DNA of 64,000 bases from positions 2,046,001 to 2,110,000 of the forward strand of contig OZ059896.1 of assembly GCA_964057225.1 (NCBI GenBank). Reading direction: 5' to 3'. Below are positions 28,758 to 43,600 of this stretch, in pieces. Under the pieces are notes generated by a model. That model worked only from the letters and a program-made list of their open reading frames with translations, was not told the DNA's origin and ran no database searches. Position numbers and translations under genes: made by a program. This stretch comes from Auanema rhodensis (taxonomy: Eukaryota; Nematoda; Chromadorea; Rhabditida; Rhabditidae). Each line of letters starts with the position of its first letter. Position 1 is the stretch's first letter.

Positions 28758-29459
28758 TCACCCTGAAGATTTAATTTTTTCGTTGAATAACATTGTCCAT
28801 CGTCTTTGTCTTGAAAAAAGGAATCTAAAAACATCTACTTTTTGTGAAATTATTTTGAAATTTTTCGGGAAAATTTTTGTCAAAATGTTTTTGGAAGCAT
28901 TGTTGAGTGTACATGAAAACTCAACATACACTAATGCATCATTTTTCAAACGATCATAACTAATTTTTGTGATGAGCGTTTCTCCATGTAGTATAGTGCA
29001 TTCGATGCGGATTTTTAAGCTGCGTCGATCTGTGTTATCAGATTTGCGCTAGCTTAAAAATGCACCGAGATATCAACTGATATAAGTTCACACTTATATC
29101 CTCGATTTTCACCCTGAAGAATTAATTTTTTTGTTGAATAACAATGTCCATCGTCTTTGTCTTAAAAAAAGGAATCTAAAAACATCTACTTTTTGTGAAA
29201 TTATTTTGAAATTTTTCGGGAAAATTTTTGTCAAAATGTTTTTGGAAGCATTGTTGAGTGTACATGGAAACTCAACATACACTAATGCATCATTTTTCAA
29301 ACGATCATAACTAATTTTTGTGATGAGCGTTTCTCCATGTAGTATAGTGCATTCGATGCGGATTTTTAAGCTGCGTCGATCTGTGTTATCAGATTTGCGC
29401 TAGCTTGAAAATGCACCGAGATATCAACTGATATAGGTTCACACTTATATCCTCGATTT

Positions 29460-32400
29460 TCACCCTGAAGATTTAATTTTTTCGTTGAATAACATTGTCC
29501 ATCGTCTTTTTCTTGAAAAAAGGAATCTAAAAACATCTACTTTTTGCGAAATTATTTTGAAATTTTTCGAAAAAGTTTTGTCAAAATGTTTTTGGAAGCA
29601 ATGTTGAGTGTACATGGAAACTCAACATACACTAATGCATCATTTTTCAAACGATCATAACTAATTTTTGTGATGAGCGTTTCTCCATGTAGTATAGTGC
29701 ATTCGATGCGGATTTTTAAGCTGCGTCGATCTGTGTTATCAGATTTGCGCTAGCTTAAAAATGCACCGAGATATCAACTGATATAAGTTCACACTTATAT
29801 CCTCGATTTTCACCCTGAAGAATTAATTTTTTTGTTGAATAACAATGTCCATCGTCTTTGTCTTGAAAAAAGGAATCTAAAAACATCTACTTTTTGTGAA
29901 ATTATTTTGAAATTTTTCGGGAAAATTTTTGTCAAAATGTTTTTGGAAGCAATGTTGAGTGTACATGGAAACTCAACATACACTAATGCATCATTTTTCA
30001 AACGATCATAACTAATTTTTGTATTGAGTGTTTCCCAATGTAGTATAGTGCATTCGATGCGGATTTTTAAGCTGCGTCGATCTGTGTTATCAGATTTGCG
30101 CTAGCTTGAAAATGCACCGAGATATCAACTGATATAGGTTCACACTTATATCCTCGATTTTCACCCTGAAGATTTAATTTTTTCGTTGAATAACATTGTC
30201 CATCGTCTTTGTCTTGAAAAAAGGAATCTAAAAACATCTACTTTTTGCGAAATTATTTTGAAATTTTTCGAAAAAGTTTTGTCAAAATGTTTTTGGAAGC
30301 AATGTTGAGTGTACATGGAAACTCAACATACACTAATGCATCATTTTTCAAACGATCATAACTAATTTTTGTATTGAGCGTTTCTCCATGTAGTATAGTG
30401 CATTCGATGCGGATTTTTAAGCTGCGTCGATCTATGTTATCAGATTTGCGCTAGCTTGAAAATGCACCGAGATATCAACTGATATAGGTTCACACTTATA
30501 TCCTCGATTTTCACCCTGAAGATTTAATTTTTTCGTTGAATAACATTGTCCATCGTCTTTGTCTTGAAAAAAGGAATCTAAAAACATCTACTTTTTGTGA
30601 AATTATTTTGAAATTTTTCGGGAAAATTTTTGTCAAAATGTTTTTGGAAGCATTGTTGAGTGTACATGAAAACTCAACATACACTAATGCATCATTTTTC
30701 AAACGATCATAACTAATTTTTGTGATGAGCGTTTCTCCATGTAGTATAGTGCATTCGATGCGGATTTTTAAGCTGCGTCGATCTGTGTTATCAGATTTGC
30801 GCTAGCTTAAAAATGCACCGAGATATCAACTGATATAGGTTCACACTTATATCCTCGATTTTCACCGTGAAGAATTAATTTTTTTGTTGAATAACAATGT
30901 CCATCGTCTTTGTCTTGAAAAAAGGAATCTAAAAACATCTACTTTTTGTGAAATTATTTTGAAATTTTTCGGGAAAATTTTTGTCAAAATGTTTTTGGAA
31001 GCATTGTTGAGTGTACATGAAAACTCAACATACACTAATGCATCATTTTTCAAACGATCATAACTAATTTTTGTGATGAGCGTTTCTCCATGTAGTATAG
31101 TGCATTCGATGCGGATTTTTAAGCTGCGTCGATCTGTGTTATCAGATTTGCGCTAGCTTAAAAATGCACCGAGATATCAACTGATATAAGTTCACACTTA
31201 TATCCTCGATTTTCACCCTGAAGAATTGATTTTTTTGTTGAATAACAATGTCCATCGTCTTTGTCTTGAAAAAAGGAATCTAAAAACATCTACTTTTTGT
31301 GAAATTATTTTGAAATTTTTCGGGAAAATTTTTGTCAAAATGTTTTTGGAAGCATTGTTGAGTGTACATGAAAACTCAACATACACTAATGCATCATTTT
31401 TCAAACGATCATAACTAATTTTTGTGATGAGCGTTTCTCCATGTAGTATAGTGCATTCGATGCGGATTTTTAAGCTGCGTCGATCTGTGTTATCAGATTT
31501 GCGCTAGCTTGAAAATGCACCGAGATATCAACTGATATAGGTTCACACTTATATCCTCGATTTTCACCCTGAAGATTTAATTTTTTCGTTGAATAACATT
31601 GTCCATCGTCTTTGTCTTGAAAAAAGGAATCTAAAAACATCTACTTTTTGCGAAATTATTTTGAAATTTTTCGAAAAAGTTTTGTCAAAATGTTTTTGGA
31701 AGCAATGTTGAGTGTACATGGAAACTCAACATACACTAATGCATCATTTTTCAAACGATCATAACTAATTTTTGTGATGAGCGTTTCTCCATGTAGTATA
31801 GTGCATTCGATGCGGATTTTTAAGCTGCGTCGATCTGTGTTATCAGATTTGCGCTAGCTTAAAAATGCACCGAGATATCAACTGATATAAGTTCACACTT
31901 ATATCCTCAATTTTCACCCTGAAGAATTAATTTTTTTGTTGAATAACAATGTCCATCGTCTTTGTCTTGAAAAAAGGAATCTAAAAACATCTACTTTTTG
32001 TGAAATTATTTTGAAATTTTTCGGGAAAATTTTTGTCAAAATGTTTTTGGAAGCAATGTTGAGTGTACATGGAAACTCAACATACACTAATGCATCATTT
32101 TTCAAACGATCATAACTAATTTTTGTATTGAGTGTTTCCCAATGTAGTATAGTGCATTCGATGCGGATTTTTAAGCTGCGTCGATCTGTGTTATCAGATT
32201 TGCGCTAGCTTGAAAATGCACCGAGATATCAACTGATATAGGTTCACACTTATATCCTCGATTTTCACCCTGAAGATTTAATTTTTTCGTTGAATAACAT
32301 TGTCCATCGTCTTTGTCTTGAAAAAAGGAATCTAAAAACATCTACTTTTTGCGAAATTATTTTGAAATTTTTCGAAAAAGTTTTGTCAAAATGTTTTTGG

Positions 32401-33666
32401 AAGCAATGTTGAGTGTACATGGAAACTCAACATACACTAATGCATCATTTTTCAAACGATCATAACTAATTTTTGTGATGAGCGTTTCTCCATGTAGTAT
32501 AGTGCATTCGATGCGGATTTTTAAGCTGCGTCGATCTGTGTTATCAGATTTGCGCTAGCTTAAAAATGCACCGAGATATCAACTGATATAAGTTCACACT
32601 TATATCCTCGATTTTCACCCTGAAGAATTAATTTTTTTGTTGAATAACAATGTCCATCGTCTTTGTCTTGAAAAAAGGAATCTAAAAACATCTACTTTTT
32701 GTGAAATTATTTTGAAATTTTTCGGGAAAATTTTTGTCAAAATGTTTTTGGAAGCAATGTTGAGTGTACATGGAAACTCAACATACACTAATGCATCATT
32801 TTTCAAACGATCATAACTAATTTTTGTATTGAGTGTTTCCCAATGTAGTATAGTGCATTCGATGCGGATTTTTAAGCTGCGTCGATCTGTGTTATCAGAT
32901 TTGCGCTAGCTTGAAAATGCACCGAGATATCAACTGATATAGGTTCACACTTATATCCTCGATTTTCACCCTGAAGATTTAATTTTTTCGTTGAATAACA
33001 TTGTCCATCGTCTTTGTCTTGAAAAAAGGAATCTAAAAACATCTACTTTTTGCGAAATTATTTTGAAATTTTTCGAAAAAGTTTTGTCAAAATGTTTTTG
33101 GAAGCAATGTTGAGTGTACATGGAAACTCAACATACACTAATGCATCATTTTTCAAACGATCATAACTAATTTTTGTGATGAGCGTTTCTCCATGTAGTA
33201 TAGTGCATTCGATGCGGATTTTTAAGCTGCGTCGATCTGTGTTATCAGATTTGCGCTAGCTTAAAAATGCACCGAGATATCAACTGATATAAGTTCACAC
33301 TTATATCCTCGATTTTCACCCTGAAGAATTAATTTTTTTGTTGAATAACAATGTCCATCGTCTTTGTCTTGAAAAAAGGAATCTAAAAACATCTACTTTT
33401 TGTGAAATTATTTTGAAATTTTTCGGGAAAATTTTTGTCAAAATGTTTTTGGAAGCAATGTTGAGTGTACATGGAAACTCAACATACACTAATGCATCAT
33501 TTTTCAAACGATCATAACTAATTTTTGTATTGAGTGTTTCCCAATGTAGTATAGTGCATTCGATGCGGATTTTTAAGCTGCGTCGATCTGTGTTATCAGA
33601 TTTGCGCTAGCTTGAAAATGCACCGAGATATCAACTGATATAGGTTCACACTTATATCCTCGATTT
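29460..33666. repeat. Satellite A sub-block: 701-bp dimer HOR with shortened monomer
   Basis: A monomer type reading TTGCGAAATT and TCGAAAAAGTTTTG, one base shorter than the usual TCGGGAAAATTTTTG, is 350 bp long. It alternates with a 351-bp GAATTAATTTTTTTG / GCAATG monomer. TCGAAAAAG starts at 29567, 30268, 31671, 32372 and 33073, that is, steps of 701, 1,403, 701 and 701 bp. A further copy with a C substitution lies at about 35880. These units break the antisense frame seen in other monomers, and the dimer has spread regardless. Confidence 0.8.
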
Positions 33667-36483
33667 TCACCGTGAAGAATTAATTTTTTCGTTGAATAAC
33701 AATGTCCATCGTCTTTGTCTTGAAAAAAGGAATTTAAAAACATCTACTTTTTGTAAATTTATTCTGAAATTTTTCGGGAAAATGTTTGTCAAAATGTTTT
33801 TGGAAGCAATGTTGAGTGTACATGGAAACTCAACATACACTAATGCATCATTTTTCAAACAATCATAACTAATTTTTGTATTGAGCGTTTCTTAATGTAG
33901 TATAGTACATTCGATGCGGATTTTTAAGCTGCGTCGATCTGTGTTATCAGATTTGCGCTAGCTTAAAAATGCACCGAGATATCAACTGATATAAGTTCAC
34001 ACTTATATCCTCGATTTTCACCCTGAAGAATTAATTTTTTTGTTGAATAACAATGTCCATCGTCTTTGTCTTGAAAAAAGGAATCTAAAAACATCTACTT
34101 TTTGTGAAATTATTTTGAAATTTTTCGGGAAAATTTTTGTCAAAATGTTTTTGGAAGCAATGTTGAGTGTACATGGAAACTCAACATACACTAATGCATC
34201 ATTTTTCAAACGATCATAACTAATTTTTGTATTGAGTGTTTCCCAATGTAGTATAGTGCATTCGATGCGGATTTTTAAGCTGCGTCGATCTGTGTTATCA
34301 GATTTGCGCTAGCTTGAAAATGCACCGAGATATCAACTGATATAGGTTCACACTTATATCCTCGATTTTCACCGTGAAGAATTAATTTTTTCGTTGAATA
34401 ACAATGTCCATCGTCTTTGTCTTGAAAAAAGGAATCTAAAAACATCTACTTTTTGTAAATTTATTCTGAAATTTTTCGGGAAAATGTTTGTCAAAATGTT
34501 TTTGGAAGCAATGTTGAGTGTACATGGAAACTCAACATACACTAATGCATCATTTTTCAAACAATCATAACTAATTTTTGTATTGAGCGTTTCTTAATGT
34601 AGTATAGTACATTCGATGCGGATTTTTAAGCTGCGTCGATCTGTGTTATCAGATTTGCGCTAGCTTGAAAATGAACCGAGATATCAACTGATATAGGTTC
34701 ACACTTATATCCTCGATTTTCACCCTGAAGATTTAATTTTTTCGTTGAATAACATTGTCCATCGTCTTTGTCTTGAAAAAAGGAATCTAAAAACATCTAC
34801 TTTTTGTGAAATTATTTCGAAATTTTTCGGGAAAATTTTTGTCAAAATGTTTTTGGAAGCATTGTTGAGTGTACATGGAAACTCAACATACACTAATGCA
34901 TCATTTTTCAAACGATCATAACTAATTTTTGTATTGAGCGTTTCTCCATGTAGTATAGTGCATTCGATGCGGTTTTTTAAGCTGCGTCGATCTGTGTTAT
35001 CAGATTTGCGCTAGCTTGAAAATGCACCGAGATATCAACTGATATAAGTTCACACTTATATCCTCGATTTTCACCCTGAAGATTTAATTTTTTCGTTGAA
35101 TAACATTGTCCATCGTCTTTGTCTTGAAAAAAGGAATCTAAAAACATCTACTTTTTGTGAAATTATTTCGAAATTTTTCGGGAAAATTTTTGTCAAAATG
35201 TTTTTGGAAGCATTGTTGAGTGTACATGGAAACTCAACATACACTAATGCATCATTTTTCAAACGATCATAACTAATTTTTGTATTGAGCGTTTCTCCAT
35301 GTAGTATAGTGCATTCGATGCGGATTTTTAAGCTGCGTCGATCTGTGTTATCAGATTTGCGCTAGCTTGAAAATGCACCGAGATAACAACTGATATAAGT
35401 TCACACTTATATCCTCGATTTTCACCCTGAAGAATTAATTTTTTTGTTGAATAACAATGTCCATCGTCTTTGTTTTGAAAAAAGGAATCTAAAAACATCT
35501 ACTTTTTGTGAAATTATTTTGAAATTTTTCGGGAAAATTTTTGTCAAAATGTTTTTGGAAGCATTGTTGAGTGTACATGAAAACTCAACATACACTAATG
35601 CATCATTTTTCAAACGATCATAACTAATTTTTGTGATGAGCGTTTCTCCATGTAGTAAAGTGCATTCGATGCGGATTTTTAAGCTGCGTCGATCTGTGTT
35701 ATCAGATTTGCGCTAGCTTGAAAATGCACCGAGATATCAACTGATATAGGTTCACACTTATATCCTCGATTTTCACCCTGAAGATTTAATTTTTTCGTTG
35801 AATAACATTGTCCATCGTCTTTGTCTTGAAAAAAGGAATCTAAAAACATCTACTTTTTGCGAAATTATTTTGAAATTTTCCGAAAAAGTTTTGTCAAAAT
35901 GTTTTTGGAAGCAATGTTGAGTGTACATGGAAACTCAACATACACTAATGCATCATTTTTCAAACGATCATAACTAATTTTTGTGATGAGCGTTTCTCCA
36001 TGTAGTATAGTGCATTCGATGCGGATTTTTAAGCTGCGTCGATCTGTGTTATCAGATTTGCGCTAGCTTAAAAATGCACCGAGATATCAACTGATATAAG
36101 TTCACACTTATATCCTCGATTTTCACCCTGAAGAATTAATTTTTTTGTTGAATAACAATGTCCATCGTCTTTGTCTTAAAAAAAGGAATCTAAAAACATC
36201 TACTTTTTGTGAAATTATTTTGAAATTTTTCGGGAAAATTTTTGTCAAAATGTTTTTGGAAGCAATGTTGAGTGTACATGGAAACTCAACATACACTAAT
36301 GCATCATTTTTCAAACGATCATAACTAATTTTTGTATTGAGTGTTTCCCAATGTAGTATAGTGCATTCGATGCGGATTTTTAAGCTGCGTCGATCTGTGT
36401 TATCAGATTTGCGCTAGCTTGAAAATGCACCGAGATATCAACTGATATAGGTTCACACTTATATCCTCGATTTTCACCGTGAA

Positions 36484-37887
36484 GAATTAATTTTTTTGTT
36501 GAATAACAATGTCCATCGTCTTTGTCTTGAAAAAAGGAATCTAAAAACATCTACTTTTTGTGAAATTATTTTGAAATTTTTCGGGAAAATTTTTGTCAAA
36601 ATGTTTTTGGAAGCATTGTTGAGTGTACATGGAAACTCAACATACACTAATGCATCATTTTTCGAACGATCATAACTAATTTTTGTATTGAGTGTTTCCC
36701 AATGTAGTATAGTGCATTCGATGTGGATTTTTAAGCTGCGTCGATCTGTGTTATCAGATTTGCGCTAGCTTAAAAATGCACCGAGATATCAACTGATATA
36801 AGTTCACACTTATATCCTCGATTTTCACCCTGAAGAATTAATTTTTTTGTTGAATAACAATGTCCATCGTCTTTATCTTGAAAAAAGGAATCTAAAAACA
36901 TCTACTTTTTGTGAAATTATTTTGAAATTTTTCGGGAAAATTTTTGTCAAAATGTTTTTGGAAGCAATGTTGAGTGTACATGGAAACTCAACATACACTA
37001 ATGCATCATTTTTCAAACGATCATAACTAATTTTTGTATTGAGCGTTTCTCCATGTAGTATAGTGCATTCGATGCGGATTTTTAAGCTGCGTCGATCTGT
37101 GTTATCAGATTTGCGCTAGCTTAAAAATGCACCGAGATATCAACTGATATAAGTTCACACTTATATCCTCGATTTTCACCGTGAAGAATTAATTTTTTCG
37201 TTGAATAACAATGTCCATCGTCTTTGTCTTGAAAAAAGGAATCTAAAAACATCTACTTTTTGTGAAATTATTTTGAAATTTTTCGGGAAAATTTTTGTCA
37301 AAATGTTTTTGGAAGCATTGTTGAGTGTACATGGAAACTCAACATACACTAATGCATCATTTTTCGAACGATCATAACTAATTTTTGTATTGAGTGTTTC
37401 CCAATGTAGTATAGTGCATTCGATGTGGATTTTTAAGCTGCGTCGATCTGTGTTATCAGATTTGCGCTAGCTTAAAAATGCACCGAGATATCAACTGATA
37501 TAAGTTCACACTTATATCCTCGATTTTCACCCTGAAGAATTAATTTTTTTGTTGAATAACAATGTCCATCGTCTTTATCTTGAAAAAAGGAATCTAAAAA
37601 CATCTACTTTTTGTGAAATTATTTTGAAATTTTTCGGGAAAATTTTTGTCAAAATGTTTTTGGAAGCAATGTTGAGTGTACATGGAAACTCAACATACAC
37701 TAATGCATCATTTTTCAAACGATCATAACTAATTTTTGTATTGAGCGTTTCTCCATGTAGTATAGTGCATTCGATGCGGATTTTTAAGCTGCGTCGATCT
37801 GTGTTATCAGATTTGCGCTAGCTTGAAAATGCACCGAGATATCAACTGATATAGGTTCACACTTATATCCTCGATTTTCACCGTGAA
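36484..37887. repeat. Satellite A: recent 702-bp two-monomer tandem duplication
   Basis: Two private variants repeat at 702 bp. TTTTTCGAACGATC (CGAACG at 36663 and 37365) replaces CAAACG, and CTTTATCTTG (36871 and 37573) replaces CTTTGTCTTG. The two-monomer blocks are nearly identical by eye; one visible difference is TTTTTTTG against TTTTTTCG in the poly-T segment at about 36490 and 37192. It is a clear young unequal-exchange product, unless it is an assembly artefact. Confidence 0.75.
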
Positions 37888-40685
37888 GAATTAATTTTTT
37901 CGTTGAATAACAATGTCCATCGTCTTTGTCTTGAAAAAAGGAATCTAAAAACATCTACTTTTTGTAAATTTATTCTGAAATTTCTCGGGAAAATGTTTGT
38001 CAAAATGTTTTTGGAAGCAATGTTGAGTGTACATGGAAACTCAACATACACTAATGCATCATTTTTCAAACAATCATAACTAATTTTTGTATTGAGCGTT
38101 TCTTAATGTAGTATAGTACATTCGATGCGGATTTTTAAGCTGCGTCGATCTGTGTTATCAGATTTGCGCTAGCTTAAAAATGAACCGAGATATCAACTGA
38201 TATAGGTTCACACTTATATCCTCGATTTTCACCGTGAAGAATTAATTTTTTTGTTGAATGACAATGTCCATCGTCTTTGTCTTGAAAAAAGGAATCTAAA
38301 AACATCTACTTTTTGTAAATTTATTCTGAAATTTTTCGGGAAAATGTTTGTCAAAATGTTTTTGGAAGCAATGTTGAGTGTACATGGAAACTCAACATAC
38401 ACTAATGCATCATTTTTCAAACGATCATAACTAATTTTTGTATTGAGCGTTTCTCCATGTAGTATAGTGCATTTGATGCGGATTTTTAAGCTGCGTCGAT
38501 CTGTGTTATCAGATTTGCGCTAGCTTGAAAATGAACCGAGATATCAACTGATATAGGTTCACACTTATATCCTCGATTTTCACCGTGAAGAATTAATTTT
38601 TTTGTTGAATAACAATGTCCATCGTCTTTGTCTTGAAAAAAGGAATCTAAAAACATCTACTTTTTGTGAAATTATTTTGAAATTTTTCGTGAAAATTTTT
38701 GTCAAAATGTTTTTGGAAGCATTGTTGAGTGTACATGGAAACTCAACATACACTAATGCATCATTTTTCAAACGATCATAACTAATTTTTGTATTGAGTG
38801 TTTCCCAATGTAGTATAGTGCATTCGATGTGGATTTTTAAGCTGCGTCGATCTGTGTTATCAGATTTGCGCTAGCTTAAAAATGCACCGAGATATCAACT
38901 GATATAAGTTCACACTTATATCCTCGATTTTCACCCTGAAGAATTGATTTTTTTGTTGAATAACATAGTCCATCGTCTTTATCTTGAAAAAAGGAATCTA
39001 AAAACATCTACTTTTTGTGAAATTATCTTGAAATTTTTCGGGAAAATTTTTGTCAAAATGTTTTTGGAAGCAATGTTGAGTGTACATGGAAACTCAACAT
39101 ACACTAATGCATCATTTTTCAAACGATCATAACTAATTTTTGTATTGAGCGTTTCTCCATGTAGTATAGTGCATTCGATGCGGATTTTTAAGCTGCGTCG
39201 ATCTGTGTTATCAGATTTGCGCTAGCTTGAAAATGCACCGAGATATCAACTGATATAGGTTCACACTTATATCCTCGATTTTCACCGTGAAGAATTAATT
39301 TTTTCGTTGAATAACAATGTCCATCGTCTTTGTCTTGAAAAAAGGAATCTAAAAACATCTACTTTTTGTAAATTTATTCTGAAATTTTTCGGGAAAATGT
39401 TTGTCAAAATGTTTTTGGAAGCAATGTTGAGTGTACATGGAAACTCAACATACACTAATGCATCATTTTTCAAACAATCATAACTAATTTTTGTATTGAG
39501 CGTTTCTTAATGTAGTATAGTACATTCGATGCGGATTTTTAAGCTGCGTCGATCTGTGTTATCAGATTTGCGCTAGCTTAAAAATGAACCGAGATATCAA
39601 CTGATATAGGTTCACACTTATATCCTCGATTTTCACCGTGAAGAATTAATTTTTTTGTTGAATGACAATGTCCATCGTCTTTGTCTTGAAAAAAGGAATC
39701 TAAAAACATCTACTTTTTGTAAATTTATTCTGAAATTTTTCGGGAAAATGTTTGTCAAAATGTTTTTGGAAGCAATGTTGAGTGTACATGGAAACTCAAC
39801 ATACACTAATGCATCATTTTTCAAACGATCATAACTAATTTTTGTATTGAGCGTTTCTCCATGTAGTATAGTGCATTTGATGCGGATTTTTAAGCTGCGT
39901 CGATCTGTGTTATCAGATTTGCGCTAGCTTGAAAATGAACCGAGATATCAACTGATATAGGTTCACACTTATATCCTCGATTTTCACCGTGAAGAATTAA
40001 TTTTTTTGTTGAATAACAATGTCCATCGTCTTTGTCTTGAAAAAAGGAATCTAAAAACATCTACTTTTTGTGAAATTATTTTGAAATTTTTCGTGAAAAT
40101 TTTTGTCAAAATGTTTTTGGAAGCATTGTTGAGTGTACATGGAAACTCAACATACACTAATGCATCATTTTTCAAACGATCATAACTAATTTTTGTATTG
40201 AGCGTTTCTCCATATAGTATAGTGCATTCGATGCGGATTTTTAAGCTGCGTCGATCTGTGTTATCAGATTTGCGCTAGCTTGAAAATGCACCGAGATATC
40301 AACTGATATAGGTTCACACTTATATCCTCGATTTTCACCCTGAAGATTTAATTTTTTCGTTGAATAACATTGTCCATCGTCTTTGTCTTGAAAAAAGGAA
40401 TCTAAAAACATCTACTTTTTGTGAAATTATTTTGAAATTTTTCGGGAAAATTTTTGTCAAAATGTTTTTGGAAGCATTGTTGAGTGTACATGAAAACTCA
40501 ACATACACTAATGCATCATTTTTCAAACGATCATAACTAATTTTTGTATTGAGCGTTTCTCCATGTAGTATAGTACATTCGATGCGGATTTTTAAGCTGC
40601 GTCGATCTGTGTTATCAGATTTGCGCTAGCTTGAAAATGCACCGAGATATCAACTGATATAGGTTCACACTTATATCCTCGATTT
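37878..40685. repeat. Satellite A sub-block: 1,404-bp four-monomer HOR
   Basis: The private variant GCATTTGATGCGG, instead of GCATTCGATGCGG, appears at 38469 and 39873, 1,404 bp apart. The flanking monomers have the same order in both copies: GTAAATTTATTCTG with CGTTGAATAACAATG, then GTTGAATGACAATG, then TCGTGAAAA. The fourth monomer differs: the one at about 38931 has AACATAGTCC and GAATTGATTTT, the one at about 40335 has CATTG. So the copies are not perfect. Confidence 0.7.
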
Positions 40686-43600
40686 TCACCGTGAAGAATT
40701 AATTTTTTTGTTGAATAACAATGTCCATCGTCTTTGTCTTGAAAAAAGGAATCTAAAAACATCTACTTTTTGTGAAATTATTTTGAAATTTTTCGGGAAA
40801 ATTTTTGTCAAAATGTTTTTGGAAGCAATGTTGAGTGTACATGGAAACTCAACATACACTAATGCATCATTTTTCAAACAATCATAACTAATTTTTGTAT
40901 TGAGCGTTTCTTAATGTAGTATAGTACATTCGATGCGGATTTTTAAGCTGCGTCGATCTGTGTTATCAGATTTGCGCTAGCTTAAAAATGAACCGAGATA
41001 TCAACTGATATAGGTTCACACTTATATCCTCGATTTTCACCCTGAAGATTTAATTTTTTTGTTGAATAACAATGTCCATCGTCTTTGTCTTGAAAAAAGG
41101 AATCTAAAAACATCTACTTTTTGTGAAATTATTTTGAAATTTTTCGTGAAAATTTTTGTCAAAATGTTTTTGGAAGCATTGTTGAGTGTACATGGAAACT
41201 CAACATACACTAATGCATCATTTTTCAAACGATCATAACTAATTTTTGTATTGAGTGTTTCCCAATGTAGTATAGTGCATTCGATGCGGATTTTTAAGCT
41301 GCGTCGATCTGTGTTATCAGATTTGCGCTAGCTTAAAAATGCACCGAGATATCAACTGATATAAGTTCACACTTATATCCTCGATTTTCACCGTGAAGAA
41401 TTAATTTTTTCGTTGAATAACAATGTCCATCGTCTTTGTCTTGAAAAAAGGAATCTAAAAACATCTACTTTTTGTAAATTTATTCTGAAATTTTTCGTGA
41501 AAATGTTTGTCAAAATGTTTTTGGAAGCCATGTTGAGTGTACATGGAAACTCAACATACACTAATGCATCATTTTTCAAACAATCATAACTAATTTTTGT
41601 ATTGAGCGTTTCTTAATGTAGTATAGTACATTCGATGCGGATTTTTAAGCTGCGTCGATCTGTGTTATCAGATTTGCGCTAGCTTAAAAATGAACCGAGA
41701 TATCAACTGATATAGGTTCACACTTATATCCTCGATTTTCACCCTGAAGATTTAATTTTTTTGTTGAATAACAATGTCCATCGTCTTTGTCTTGAAAAAA
41801 GGAATCTAAAAACATCTACTTTTTGTGAAATTATTTTGAAATTTTTCGTGAAAATTTTTGTCAAAATGTTTTTGGAAGCATTGTTGAGTGTACATGGAAA
41901 CTCAACATACACTAATGCATCATTTTTCAAACGATCATAACTAATTTTTGTATTGAGCGTTTCTCCATGTAGTATAGTGCATTCGATGCGGATTTTTAAG
42001 CTGCGTCGATCTGTGTTATCAGATTTGCGCTAGCTTGAAAATGCACCGAGATATCAACTGATATAGGTTCACACTTATATCCTCGATTTTCACCGTGAAG
42101 AATTAATTTTTTTGTTGAATAACAATGTCCATCGTCTTTGTCTTGAAAAAAGGAATCTAAAAACATCTACTTTTTGTGAAATTATTTTGAAATTTTTCGG
42201 GAAAATTTTTGTCAAAATGTTTTTGGAAGCATTGTTGAGTGTACATGGAAACTCCACATACACTAATGCATCATTTTTCAAACGATCATAACTAATTTTT
42301 GTATTGAGCGTTTCTCCATGTAGTATAGTGCATTCGATGCGGATTTTTAAGCTGCGTCGATCTGTGTTATCAGATTTGCGCTAGCTTAAAAATGCACCGA
42401 GATATCAACTGATATAAGTTCACACTTATATCCTCGATTTTCACCCTGAAGAATTAATTTTTTTGTTGAATAACAATGTCCATCGTCTTTGTCTTGAAAA
42501 AAGGAATCTAAAAACATCTACTTTTTGTGAAATTATTCTGAAATTTTTCGGGAAAATTTTTGTCAAAATGTTTTTGGAAGCAATGTTGAGTGTACATGGA
42601 AACTCAACATACACTAATGCATCATTTTTCAAACGATCATAACTAATTTTTGTATTGAGTGTTTCCCAATGTAGTATAGTGCATTCGATGCGGATTTTTA
42701 AGCTGCGTCGATCTGTGTTATCAGATTTGCGCTAGCTTGAAAATGCACCGAGATATCAACTGATATAGGTTCACACTTATATCCTCGATTTTCACCGTGA
42801 AGAATTAATTTTTTCGTTGAATAACAATGTCCATCGTCTTTGTCTTGAAAAAAGGAATCTAAAAACATCTACTTTTTGTAAATTTATTCTGAAATTTTTC
42901 GTGAAAATGTTTGTCAAAATGTTTTTGGAAGCAATGTTGAGTGTACATGGAAACTCAACATACACTAATGCATCATTTTTCAAACAATCATAACTAATTT
43001 TTGTATTGAGCGTTTCTTAATGTAGTATAGTACATTCGATGCGGATTTTTAAGCTGCGTCGATCTGTGTTATCAGATTTGCGCTAGCTTAAAAATGAACC
43101 GAGATATCAACTGATATAGGTTCACACTTATATCCTCGATTTTCACCCTGAAGATTTAATTTTTTCGTTGAATAACATTGTCCATCGTCTTTGTCTTGAA
43201 AAAAGGAATCTAAAAACATCTACTTTTTGTGAAATTATTTCGAAATTTTTCGGGAAAATTTTTGTCAAAATGTTTTTGGAAGCATTGTTGAGTGTACATG
43301 GAAACTCAACATACACTAATGCATCATTTTTCAAACGATCATAACTAATTTTTGTATTGAGCGTTTCTCCATGTAGTATAGTGCATTCGATGCGGATTTT
43401 TAAGCTGCGTCGATCTGTGTTATCAGATTTGCGCTAGCTTGAAAATGCACCGAGATATCAACTGATATAGGTTCACACTTATATCCTCGATTTTCACCGT
43501 GAAGAATTAATTTTTTTGTTGAATAACAATGTCCATCGTCTTTGTCTTGAAAAAAGGAATCTAAAAACATCTACTTTTTGTGAAATTATTTCGAAATTTT

